Assembly: GCA_016717285.1 (NCBI GenBank)
Contig: JADKFU010000005.1
Span: 418,501 to 482,500, forward strand
DNA length: 64,000 nt
Source of the DNA: Chitinophagaceae bacterium
GTDB taxonomy: Bacteria > Bacteroidota > Bacteroidia > Chitinophagales > UBA10324
Reading direction: 5' to 3'
Shown: one piece after another, positions 16,334-25,700 of the stretch
How positions within the stretch are numbered: position 1 is the stretch's first letter
Layout: every line of letters begins with the position of its first letter
Notes under the pieces: model-generated
Database searches by the model: none
What the model saw: only the letters and a program-made list of their open reading frames with translations
Told to the model about the DNA's origin: nothing
Program-made: the position numbers and the translations under genes

Positions 16334-17644
16334 ATGGAAATCCTTCCTCTCATTTTAACAGCATCGATAGCTTTCATTATTGGCTATTTGTTTTCCAGAT
16401 TGATGATGATCAACAAAATTTCTAAACTAACGCTGCATACAAATGTAGCAGCGCAAAGAATTGCGGAATTATATGCAGCCAATCAAAAACTGGAAACTAT
16501 GGTTGCTGACAAAGAGCAATCTGTCCGTAACTATATTGCAGAGTTATCAAAATCACAAGCAGATGCCTCACACCTGAATGAAAAACTAAATGACCAAAAG
16601 GTTGAAGTAGAAACATTGCAGCTAAAATTTTCAACGGCATTCCGCAACCTCGCCAATGAAATAATGGAAGAGAAATCTGTAAAATTTACTGAGCAGAATA
16701 AAGCCAACATTCACGATTTGCTTTTCCCGCTAGGTGAAAAAATAAAAGATTTTGAAAAGAAAGTGGAAGATGCTTATGACAAAGAATTGCGGGAGAAAGT
16801 AAGCCTGAAAACAGAATTAAAAGGACTGTTTGATCTCAACAAACAATTATCGGAAGAAGCGAATAACCTGGTAAAAGCATTGAAAGGAGATACCAAACAA
16901 CAAGGCAATTGGGGCGAACTGATTCTTGAAAAAATCCTCGAACATTCAGGTCTGACCAAAAACAGAGACTATACTTTACAGCATGCTTCGCAAAATACGG
17001 ATGGCAGATCTATTCAGCCTGATGCAGTTATTTTTCTTCCGGATAACAAACATCTCATCATCGATTCAAAAGTTTCTTTGATTGCGTATGAACAGGCTAT
17101 GAATGCCTCGAATGTAGAAGAGCGAACAGTTTTCCTTAAGCAGCACCTTCAATCTGTTAAAAATCATATCCGGCTGTTGAGTGAAAAAAAATACCATACA
17201 GCCTCTGGTCTGCATGCTCCTGATTTTGTATTTCTCTTTTTGTGGAGCGAAGCCGCTTTCAGCGCTGCATTACAGACGGATGCGGAATTATTTCACTATG
17301 CCTGGGAGCGCAACATTGCCATTGTGAGTCCGACTACTATTTGGGCCAACTTAAAAACCATTGCCAGCATCCGGAAGATGGAGCAGCAAAACAGGAATGC
17401 CGAAGAAATAGCACGGCAGGGCGCAGACCTTTATGATAAACTGGTGGGATTTGTTGATGATCTTTTGCTAATTGGTAAAAAAATTGACGAAGCAAAGAAA
17501 TCACACGATGATGCGATGAATAAGCTGCATTCAGGCACGGGGAATCTTATCCGCAGAGCGGAAAAAATGAAAGTACTCGGACTTAAACCTGCTAAGAATT
17601 TACCGGTACCATTAGTGGAAGCATCTGTTGATGGTTCAAACTAA
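16334..17644 (+). CDS. rmuC: DNA recombination protein RmuC
   Basis: 436 residues. An N-terminal membrane anchor (about 4-25) is followed by a coiled coil (about 36-110) and then the RmuC domain (about 130-420) of the PD-(D/E)xK nuclease-like fold. Family-typical stretches are KGDTKQQGNWGELILE (about 184-199), LPDNKHLIIDSKVSL (about 235-249) and the late VSPTTIWANLKTI. RmuC limits inversions at short inverted repeats in E. coli and may cut DNA structures. That is of interest in a genome so rich in short inverted repeats, but the link is speculation. Single gene; converges on DUF1761. Confidence 0.92.
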   Translation: MEILPLILTASIAFIIGYLFSRLMMINKISKLTLHTNVAAQRIAELYAANQKLETMVADKEQSVRNYIAELSKSQADASHLNEKLNDQKVEVETLQLKFSTAFRNLANEIMEEKSVKFTEQNKANIHDLLFPLGEKIKDFEKKVEDAYDKELREKVSLKTELKGLFDLNKQLSEEANNLVKALKGDTKQQGNWGELILEKILEHSGLTKNRDYTLQHASQNTDGRSIQPDAVIFLPDNKHLIIDSKVSLIAYEQAMNASNVEERTVFLKQHLQSVKNHIRLLSEKKYHTASGLHAPDFVFLFLWSEAAFSAALQTDAELFHYAWERNIAIVSPTTIWANLKTIASIRKMEQQNRNAEEIARQGADLYDKLVGFVDDLLLIGKKIDEAKKSHDDAMNKLHSGTGNLIRRAEKMKVLGLKPAKNLPVPLVEASVDGSN

Positions 17645-17679
17645 AAAAACCTTCCTGCGCCGGAGCGTTGAAAGGTTTT
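17645..17679. terminator. Possible bidirectional terminator between rmuC and DUF1761
   Basis: AAAACCTT and AAGGTTTT (about 17646-17653 and 17672-17679) form an 8-bp stem with A/T-rich flanks on both sides, placed in the short gap between two convergent genes. The loop is long and partly GC-rich, so the call is tentative. Confidence 0.4.
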
Positions 17680-17713
17680 AGCAGTAAATTTAAATGAGAA
17701 GGCAGGTGCGAAA

Positions 17714-18139
17714 TTATACACTGCCTGAAATCATTCCCCACTTCGCCAGAATCAGTGCCGCGACAAAAATACCGATCAGGTGATAGCCAATATCTACAAA
17801 CCATACTCCCAACGGCTTCTTGCCATAATTCAAAGCGGTGCCTACAAGTCCAACTACGAAGCCTGCAATCATTACATAGCTTCGCATAAAGCAATCCGTT
17901 AATTCTTTACAGCGGATGGAATTCAGAAGCAATCCTGTGCAGGTAACAATCAAAAAAGTGAGCAGGAAACCCATAACCATTGTACGGGCCATTCCACTGC
18001 GATCGTTCATATCAGCATTATGAGCGCGTGCCCAGTATTTTCCAAATAGAACGGTATACCAGACTGCACCAATTGCAAAGTAAGCAACTGTAGCGGCCAG
18101 CACCATGGGCCAATTCAAATGAAGTACTGCGTTTTTCAT
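17714..18139 (-). CDS. DUF1761 membrane protein
   Basis: 141 residues with four hydrophobic segments (about 8-28, 49-68, 83-103 and 113-135). The start, with its NWPMVLAATVAYFAIGAVWYTVLFGKYW region, carries the G-x-x-W-Y-x-x-x-F-G-x-x-W pattern that defines DUF1761. This is a small inner membrane family of unknown function, widespread in Bacteroidota. It is transcribed away from the repeat-rich gap at 18140-18494 and converges on rmuC. Confidence 0.8.
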   Translation of the reverse strand: MKNAVLHLNWPMVLAATVAYFAIGAVWYTVLFGKYWARAHNADMNDRSGMARTMVMGFLLTFLIVTCTGLLLNSIRCKELTDCFMRSYVMIAGFVVGLVGTALNYGKKPLGVWFVDIGYHLIGIFVAALILAKWGMISGSV

Positions 18140-18494
18140 TTCTTTTTTTTGCCCAAAGTAGGAAAAGTTCTTAAAAGAGTAGTGAGTAGCGAGCAGTGAG
18201 TCGTTAGTCCTGAGTCCTTAGTCGTTAGTTTGGCCATTGGTCAATAGTCATTGGCACATCGGCACATCAATTCATCGGCGTATTATTTCCAATTCTTGCA
18301 TTGGATTCCTGTTATCGTTTACTGCTTCTTCATTCGAAAATACTGAGGTCGCTTTCCCGGGCAAGTCAGATAAAAAGATGAAAAAATACATGGTCCTTAG
18401 GCGTTAGTTTGGTCAATAGTCATTGGCACATCGGGACATCAATTCATTGGCACATTATTCTAAATTCTCAATTCCCAATTCTTACATTTGCTTC
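18140..18494. repeat. Gap filled with heptamer and octamer degenerate arrays
   Basis: From 18178 run heptamers of the form GTAGTGA, GTAGCGA, GCAGTGA, GTCGTTA, GTCCTGA, GTCCTTA and GTCGTTA, then octamers such as CATTGGCA, CATCGGCA, CATCAATT and CATCGGCG. A second, diverged run of the same order begins at about 18398 (GGCGTTAGTTTGG, CATTGGCA, CATCGGGA, CATCAATT, CATTGGCA). The latter ends in TACATTTG (18483-18490), an exact -7 match just before the proline dehydrogenase ATG. The reverse complement resembles the array before aroE. No gene. Confidence 0.7.
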
Positions 18495-19673
18495 ATGCCT
18501 CCATCAACCATTCCTTCATTTGAAAACACAGAGATTGCGTTTTCCTACAAATCAGATAAAGAGTTAAAAAAGTCGTACTGGCTTTTTTCTCTCATGAATC
18601 AAAACTGGTTAGTTAAAATCGGAACACGGGCAACACCGTTAGCATTCAGACTTCATTTGCCGATTCGTGGTTTGGTGAAGGCCACCATTTTCGAGCATTT
18701 TTGTGGAGGAGAAAAATTGTCGGAATGTTCTGTGGTAACCAGTAAGCTCGCTGCATTTCATGTAGAAACGATTCTCGATTATGGCGTGGAATCGAAAGAA
18801 ACGGATGAAGAATTTGATATTGCCGTGAATGAGTTTCTACGTGCAATCGCTTATGCGAAGGAGAATAAGCACATTCCGTTTATCAGCATCAAAATCACCG
18901 GCATCGCTGCTTTTGGTTTGCTTGAAAAATTGCATGCCCGAGAAAAATTATCCGATGCAGAAATCCTGGCCTGGAACAGGGTGAAAGGCCGCATTCACAA
19001 AATCTGCAAAGCGGCACATGATGCCGGCATTGGCGTAATGATGGATGCTGAAGAAACCTGGATACAGAATCCGGTGGATGATCTTGCGATGGAGATGATG
19101 AATTTTTATAACAAAGAAAAAGCGATTGTCTACAATACTTTGCAGTTATACCGTGTTGACCGGCTGCAGTTTTTGAAAGATTCTTTAGAAAAAGCCCGGG
19201 CTGGAAAATTCATTTATGCGCTTAAGTTGGTGCGTGGCGCCTACATGGGAAGAGAACGCAGGAGGGCAGTGGAGATGAATTACCCGTCACCGATTCAACC
19301 CGACAAAGCTGCCAGTGATCGTGATTTTGACGCCGCCGTTCAATACTGCCTCGATCATGTTGAATTCGTCAGTTGCTGCGTGGCTTCTCACAATGAAATC
19401 AGCGCATTGCGTGCGGCAAGCTATGCTTCAGAAAAGGGCATTGCTTCTTCGCATCCGCATTTACATTTCTCACAGCTTTATGGCATGAGCGACAACATCA
19501 CTTTCAACCTTGCACACGCCGGTTACAATGTTACCAAGTATGTGCCTTACGGTCCGGTGAAAGATGTAGTGCCATATCTCATGCGCAGGGCACAGGAAAA
19601 TACTTCCGTGGCCGGCGCAACGAGCAGGGAATTATTGTTGTTAAAGAAAGAAATCAACAGAAGAAAGATTTGA
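18495..19673 (+). CDS. Proline dehydrogenase (single-domain PutA-type)
   Basis: 392 residues from the ATG at 18495. The frame is open to 18423, but that extension is a translation of the octamer array and is rejected. FAD-dependent oxidation of proline to pyrroline-5-carboxylate, feeding electrons to quinone. The TIM-barrel motifs are visible: SIKITGIAAFG, LKLVRGAYMGRERRRA (barrel strand with the basic residues that hold substrate), CVASHNE and a final GPVKDVVPYLMRRAQEN. The partner pyrroline-5-carboxylate dehydrogenase is not nearby; the aldehyde dehydrogenase at 7847-9391 is of another type. Upstream sequence is repeat-derived. Confidence 0.88.
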   Translation: MPPSTIPSFENTEIAFSYKSDKELKKSYWLFSLMNQNWLVKIGTRATPLAFRLHLPIRGLVKATIFEHFCGGEKLSECSVVTSKLAAFHVETILDYGVESKETDEEFDIAVNEFLRAIAYAKENKHIPFISIKITGIAAFGLLEKLHAREKLSDAEILAWNRVKGRIHKICKAAHDAGIGVMMDAEETWIQNPVDDLAMEMMNFYNKEKAIVYNTLQLYRVDRLQFLKDSLEKARAGKFIYALKLVRGAYMGRERRRAVEMNYPSPIQPDKAASDRDFDAAVQYCLDHVEFVSCCVASHNEISALRAASYASEKGIASSHPHLHFSQLYGMSDNITFNLAHAGYNVTKYVPYGPVKDVVPYLMRRAQENTSVAGATSRELLLLKKEINRRKI

Positions 19674-19746
19674 CTTTCGATTTTATAGTTTCGATTTGCA
19701 ACGCACGTATTATTTTTAGCTCCGCTTCTCAGCATTGTTACTTTCC

Positions 19747-20568
19747 ATGAAACAATACCACGACCTCTTACAACATATCTTAGACAATGGTGTCCGCAAA
19801 GAAGACCGCACAGGCACCGGCACCATCAGCGTGTTTGGTTATCAGATGCGGTTTAACCTGTCAGAAGGATTTCCGTTACTGACCACGAAAAAGCTGCACA
19901 CAAAATCCATCATTCATGAGTTGCTTTGGTTTTTACAGGGCTCCACCAACATTGCTTACCTGAAAGAAAACGGTGTAAGCATCTGGAATGAATGGGCTGA
20001 TGAAGACGGTGAATTAGGACCTGTGTATGGAAAGCAATGGCGTTCATGGGTAACACCTGACGGACAAACGGTGGATCAGATCAGTAATGTGATTCAGCAG
20101 ATCAAAAAAAATCCGAACTCACGACGATTGATGGTGAGTGCATGGAACGTGGCAGACGTAGATAAAATGGCATTGCCTCCTTGTCATACGATGTTTCAGT
20201 TTTATGTAGCACCGCCTGATGTATCTATGGGAGAAACAAAAGGTAAATTGTCGTGTCAGTTGTACCAGCGCAGCGCGGATGTGTTTCTGGGAGTGCCGTT
20301 CAACATTGCTTCTTATGCATTGCTCACGATGATGATTGCTCAGGTTTGTGATCTCGAAGCCGGTGACTTCGTGCACACACTTGGTGATACACATCTTTAC
20401 CTCAATCACCTCGAACAAACACAATTGCAACTCACCCGCGATATCCGTCCTTTGCCGCAGATGAAAATCAATCCTTTCGTAAAAAATATTTTCGATTTTA
20501 AATTCGAAGATTTTGAATTGCTGAATTACAATCCGCATCCATCCATCAAAGCACCTATCGCTGTATGA
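19747..20568 (+). CDS. thyA: Thymidylate synthase
   Basis: 273 residues from the ATG at 19747; a TTG at 19735 is less likely. Methylates dUMP to dTMP using methylene-tetrahydrofolate and leaves dihydrofolate. The nucleophile is C146 in LPPCHTMFQFYV, the same number as in E. coli. Other conserved blocks are KEDRTGTGTISVFG near the start, SRRLMVSAWNV, SCQLYQRSADVFLGVPFNIASY and THLYLNHL. The ATG of folA overlaps its stop (ATGA), so the dihydrofolate made here is handed to a co-produced reductase. Confidence 0.96.
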   Translation: MKQYHDLLQHILDNGVRKEDRTGTGTISVFGYQMRFNLSEGFPLLTTKKLHTKSIIHELLWFLQGSTNIAYLKENGVSIWNEWADEDGELGPVYGKQWRSWVTPDGQTVDQISNVIQQIKKNPNSRRLMVSAWNVADVDKMALPPCHTMFQFYVAPPDVSMGETKGKLSCQLYQRSADVFLGVPFNIASYALLTMMIAQVCDLEAGDFVHTLGDTHLYLNHLEQTQLQLTRDIRPLPQMKINPFVKNIFDFKFEDFELLNYNPHPSIKAPIAV

Positions 20569-21065
20569 TTATTTCACTGATTGTGGCAGCCGCCGAAAAC
20601 AATGTGATTGGCCTGGATGGAAAGTTACCCTGGCATCTTCCTGCAGACATGAAATATTTTAAGCAAACCACCGCAGGTCATGTGGTGATCATGGGACGTG
20701 GTACGTATGATTCGTTAGGCAAGCCACTTCCGGGAAGAACCAACATCGTAATTACGAGGCAGCAGAACTTCAACGCTCCGGGTTGTACGGTAGTTGGAAA
20801 TCTTAAAGCAGCCATTGATCATGCCGTAGGAACTGGAGAAGCGGAAGCTTTCATTATTGGTGGAGGAGATATTTTTATTCAATCAGTGCTGTGGGCCGAC
20901 CGTATTTACCTCACACGCATTTTTCATTCATTTGAAGGTGATACATTTTTTCCCGCGCTGAATGAAGATGATTGGAAGATGGTGAATGAACAGCGCCATC
21001 AGGCCGATGAAAAGAACAGGTATGCGTTTGCATTTCAGGTATTTGAGAGACAGCAACGTTTGTAA
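20565..21065 (+). CDS. folA: Dihydrofolate reductase
   Basis: 166 residues. Reduces dihydrofolate to tetrahydrofolate with NADPH. Clear motifs: the N-terminal ISLIVAAAENNVIG, the substrate loop LPWHLPADMKYFK with the acidic D at residue 27, MGRGTYDSLGKPLPGR, and IIGGGDIF binding NADPH. Starts inside the thyA stop with a four-base overlap, the classic thyA-folA coupling. Confidence 0.95.
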   Translation: MIISLIVAAAENNVIGLDGKLPWHLPADMKYFKQTTAGHVVIMGRGTYDSLGKPLPGRTNIVITRQQNFNAPGCTVVGNLKAAIDHAVGTGEAEAFIIGGGDIFIQSVLWADRIYLTRIFHSFEGDTFFPALNEDDWKMVNEQRHQADEKNRYAFAFQVFERQQRL

Positions 21066-21486
21066 ATAATTGTGTGGTGCGTATCAAATTGTCGCATTGA
21101 TGGTGGGAAAAAAAAGCAAAATCATGGCTGTCATCCCGAATTTATTTCGGGATCTCCCAATTTGGCAGAGATGTCGCCTGCAGGATCCTTCGGAAAATAA
21201 ATTCAGCATGACGGTTCCATTTAGCGACAACTTGGTATGCACCCGTTGTTTTTGTTTTTCAAAACAAGGATGAATCATCGGATTTAGAAGCCATCCATCA
21301 GATAGGTTGCGAACTTTTAAGAAGAGTCCTTTCCGCTGGATGGGAAGCATAGTTGTCTAAATTTCTTCCTTCCTAAATATTCCTCCCATTTCCCCTCAAT
21401 TTTTCATCTTTGCTGTAACTTTCCATTTCAGCATACGACTTATGAGTCAATGCCTAACTTTTAAAACCTAAAACTCACGCACTTAC
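21066..21486. other. Intergenic region with a MITE-like element and a possible -7 site
   Basis: No gene. Contains the 83-bp inverted-repeat element at 21130-21212. CATCTTTG at 21405-21412 is one base off the TAnnTTTG consensus and may serve the gene starting at 21487. Confidence 0.5.
21130..21212. mobile_element. 83-bp MITE/REP-like element with terminal inverted repeats
   Basis: The left end GTCATCCCGAATTTATTT (21130-21147) and the reverse complement of the right end, GTCATGCTGAATTTATTT, match at 16 of 18 positions, so the element is bounded by near-perfect terminal inverted repeats. The left arm also holds a nested hairpin, CCCGAAT...TTCGGG. Ends of this kind (GTCAT...ATGAC) are common in dispersed non-coding repeats of Bacteroidota. 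No protein is encoded. Confidence 0.7.
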
Positions 21487-22230
21487 ATGAAAAAGATTTT
21501 TCTTCTTACTGCCGTTCTTTTATCAGCGGTATTTTTTGCCAGCGCTCAGAATGCAGATGAAATAATCGGCCAATACGTAAAAGCCGCAGGTGGACGCGAA
21601 AAAATTAAAGCGATCAATACCATGAAAATGACAGGCACGGTAGATGTTGGTGGTGGCATTCAGATTCCATTCACCAACTATTTCGCACGTCCCGACAGGA
21701 TGAAAATTGAAGCCACTTTTCAAGGTATGACACAACAGATTGTGGTAGATGGCAACACAGGTTGGCAGATCAATCCATTTATGGGATCAAAGGATCCTGA
21801 ACCTATGAATGGTGATGAACTGAAAATTATGAAACAGCAAGCCGACTTCGAAGGCCACCTCATTGACTTCAAAGAAAAAGGATATACAGCGGAATTTCTT
21901 GGTCAGGAAGATTTTGAAGGCACACCTGTAAATAAAATTTCCTTAACAGGAAAAGACGGTGAGCAAACTACCTACTTCATTGATGCAGCTTCTAATCTTT
22001 TACTGAAAGAATCACAAACCATCAAGATGGCCGATACGGAATTACAAAGCGAAACGATCTATGGAGATTATAAGGAGGAAGGCGGTATGATGATGGCACA
22101 TTCTATTGAAAGCAAAACACCTGGACAGGAAGGCTCTCAGAAAATAACAGTGAATACGGTGGAAGTAAATGTTCCGGTTGATGTTACCATGTTTGTGATG
22201 CCGCCTAAATCTGCTGAACCGACCAAGTAA
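21487..22230 (+). CDS. Exported LolA-like / outer membrane lipoprotein-sorting-like protein
   Basis: 247 residues with a clear signal peptide (MKKIFLLTAVLL..., cut after FASA-Q). The mature part begins with an amphipathic helix containing the YVKAAGGREKIKAI motif. A run of beta strands follows, of the kind found in LolA/LolB-fold proteins often annotated as outer membrane lipoprotein-sorting proteins. Such proteins bind acyl chains in the periplasm; the true ligand here is unknown. It is not the housekeeping LolA, judging by its acidic Gln/Glu-rich surface and position outside the usual context. It appears to be transcribed alone. Confidence 0.65.
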   Translation: MKKIFLLTAVLLSAVFFASAQNADEIIGQYVKAAGGREKIKAINTMKMTGTVDVGGGIQIPFTNYFARPDRMKIEATFQGMTQQIVVDGNTGWQINPFMGSKDPEPMNGDELKIMKQQADFEGHLIDFKEKGYTAEFLGQEDFEGTPVNKISLTGKDGEQTTYFIDAASNLLLKESQTIKMADTELQSETIYGDYKEEGGMMMAHSIESKTPGQEGSQKITVNTVEVNVPVDVTMFVMPPKSAEPTK

Positions 22231-22771
22231 GTAGAATGGTCATGAAAGCGGGTTGAGTGGTTAATTGTTGCATGGTTTAATTGTTTAATTGTTGCGGCGA
22301 AGCCGGAGAATAGTTGGATACGATCCCTATCCTTTCAAATAGGTCTCCATCAATGTCATCATTCCATGTTTGCAAATGAAATGCGAAAAAGGAATTTGAA
22401 AAGAATGGTAAGCGATAATACAGATTAGTAAAAATCAATCCTTAATTGACATTAAGACGCTCCGAGCGATCCAAAACTGATAAGAATTTTTTTTTAATTC
22501 AGAGTTGTCACAAATCGATGGAGATTGCTTCTCTCCCGATAATGCCAACTAATCATAATGCGTTTTTGAATTTTTCATGCTGGCATTGTCCGGGGATCGC
22601 TCGAAGAGTCCTTTGGGCAATGACGTTGTTTAGGAAGATTTCAATTGTTGAGTCTGCATCGAACTATTCTCCGTCTTTGCCGCAATCATTTAGCCATTTA
22701 ACCATTTAACCATTTAACCATTTAACCATTCCTCCTATTTTTTTATTTCTGAATTCAAACCCACCATCATT
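22231..22771. repeat. Gene-free gap with three repeat modules
   Basis: At about 22257-22312 is an inverted copy of the hairpin-plus-octamer module (TTAATTGTTGCGGCGAAGCCGGAG). At about 22515-22630 is a REP-like element, GGAGATTGCTTCTC ... GGGGATCGCTCGAAGAGTCC ... GCAATGACG, close to the copy at about 7580-7700. At 22670-22730 is TCTTTGCCGCAATC followed by at least five CATTTAAC octamers, ending about 40 bases before the next gene. No coding signal. Confidence 0.7.
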
Positions 22772-25700
22772 ATGAAAAAAGTCCTGCTACCTGTTATTTT
22801 CTTTTTGTTGCTTATCGTTCAAAAGAACAATGCGCAGACACCAGCGATTTCTTCCGCCACATTCGGATCTATCGAAGCACGCCAGATCGGTCCTGCAGTG
22901 ATGGGAGGAAGAATTTCAGCAATTGACGCGTTGAACAACGATCCCAAAACAATGTATGTAGGCAGTGCTGCAGGCGGTGTTTGGAAAACCACAACCGGCG
23001 GTACTTTTTTCAAACCCATATTTGATAAATACACACAAAGTATCGGCGATATTCGAATTGATCAGCGCCATCCCGATACTGTTTGGGTAGGAACCGGCGA
23101 ATCAAACATGCGCAACAGCGTGTCGTATGGTGATGGTTTGTACGTAACTTTTGATGCAGGTGCCAACTGGCGCAAAATGGGTTTGGACAGCACAGAACAC
23201 ATCAGTAAAATTGCCATTGATCCTTCCAACTCTAATGTAATTTATGTAGCTGCTCCGGGCCCACTATGGAGCGACAGCAAAAGCCGTGGATTGTATAAGT
23301 CAACTGATTGCGGGAAAACATGGCAGAAGATTTTATATACAAATGAAAAAACCGGTTGTGCAGATGTTGCTATTGATCCTTCGAATCCCAATGTAATTTA
23401 TGCATCTATGTGGCAGTTCAGAAGAACACCATGGTCATTTGCTTCAGGTGGAACAGGAAGTGCATTGTATAAATCTATTGATGCCGGAAAAACATGGAAG
23501 AAAATTCAAAACGGATTTACACCGGGCGATTTAGGTCGCGTAGTAATTGCTATCTCACCAAGCGCACCGCAAAATGTGTATGCGATTGTTGAATCAAAAA
23601 AATCAGGACTGTATTTATCCAATGATGGTGGTGAAACCTGGAAGGAACAAAGTACCACTGCCAATGTAACAGCGCGTCCATTTTATTTCAGTGTGTTGAA
23701 AGTAGATCCGGAAAATCCGAAACGTATTTACCGTCCTGCCTTCACACTTTCTATCAGTGATGATGGTGGTTATTCATTTAAAGAAGCATCGAATGCCGGC
23801 GGTTGGGTGCACAGCGATCACCATGCTTTGTGGATCAATCCGAACAATACAAATCAATTGTATCTCGGAACTGATGGCGGCGTATACATGTCGCTCGATA
23901 AAGGCAACAACTGGATTTTTCTTAACTCATTACCTGTTTCACAATACTACCATGTTGCTTTCGATGGTGAGGATCCTTACAATGTATATGGAGGATTACA
24001 GGACAATGGTTCCTGGAAAGGTCCTTCGGCAAGTGCCGGTGGCATTAATAATGATGATTGGACGCCGCTGGGATTTGGTGATGGATTCTGGGTACAGCCC
24101 GACAGAAAAATGACGGACTATGTTTATTGGGAATATCAGGGTGGAAATATTTTCCGCAGAAATATGAAAACCAATGAACAGAAAGACATCGCGCCTTATC
24201 CGATGCCGGGAGAAGCAAAGCTACGCTGGAACTGGAATTCACCTTTGTATTTCAGTCCTTCCAATAAATTATACGCAGGCTCACAATTTTTATACGTCAC
24301 TTCCAACCAGGGTGATACATGGTCGAAAATTTCTCCCGATCTCACCACCAACAATCCTGATAAGCAAAAGCAGGAACAGTCAGGTGGTGTTACGGTAGAT
24401 AATTCTTCTGCGGAAAATCATTGCACCATTTTCACGGTAGCAGAATCAACTTTGGATCAAAATCAGATCTGGGTAGGAACAGATGATGGCAATCTTCAAT
24501 TGAGCAACGATGCAGGAAAATCATGGACGAATACCGTAAAAAATATTACGGGACTTCCCGCGAATACATGGGTGAGCAGCATCGAACCTTCGCGATTTGA
24601 TAAGATGATTTGTTATGCAACTTTCGATGGCCATGCAACCGGTGATATGAATTCCTATGTGTACAAAACAAATGATGGAGGAAAAACATGGATGCGTTTA
24701 GGTCCGGATGGATTGAAAGGGTCAGCACATAAAGTGAAGGAAGACCTGGTGAATAAAAATCTGTTGTTTGTTGGAACAGAAACCGGATTGTTTATTTCTA
24801 TTGACGGAGGAAAAGTATGGGCACAAATGACCGGGAATATTCCCAACACACCGGTGCGTGATATTGCCATTCATCCTGTTAAGAATGATCTGATACTCGC
24901 AACACATGGTCGCGGAATTTTAATTGTAGATGACATAACACCGATTCGCGCATTGAATGATGAGGTGTTAAATGCAGAAGCCACTATTCTTCCATCACGA
25001 CCGAATTATGTTTCATTGTCAGCGTTGGGCGGATCTTATCCGACAACAGCCGGAGATTTTTCCGCGCCCAATCCTAATGAAGATGCCGTGATTACTTACT
25101 ATCTGAAAGACCGCGTGGTGACTGGTGCTGTAAAAATTGAGATTTATGATGCAACAGGAAAGCTGATGACTACCATTGACGGAACGAAACGCAAAGGCAT
25201 CAATCGTGTAACGTGGCCGATGAGAATGAAACCTCCACGGGCTCCTGTTGGTGCACAGATTGAAGGCAATACAACCATTGGCCCGTTGGTGGATGAAGGA
25301 ACTTACACGGTGAAACTTATTAAAGGAGATAAAACATTCAACGGCAAAGTAATGCTGGAAACTGATCCGAAATCTGTTCACAGTGTTGCAGACCGTTCGG
25401 TGCAGAAGAAGACATTGAGCGAACTATATTCGATGATTGAAGAATTGGCTTTCATGAATCAGCAACTCATCAGTCTCAATGATTCCATCTCAAAAATGAA
25501 ACCTGCTGTGAAGGATAAAAAGTTATTGCAATCATTAACTGTATTGTCAGATAGTTTAACTGCCGCCAGAAAATCACTCGTAGCTACTAAAGAAGGAACG
25601 GCCATAACCGGTGAGGAAAGGTTGCGTGAACGAATGGGTTCGTTATATGGAAGTGTGATGAGTTATGAAGGAAAACCAACCGACTCGCAAATGGATCGTT

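Noticed and set aside
18423..18494. N-terminal extension of proline dehydrogenase
   Set aside because: It is a translation of the octamer array; the protein proper begins at 18495.
20119..20538. 139-codon minus-strand frame within thyA
   Set aside because: Antisense shadow of thymidylate synthase, with no family features.
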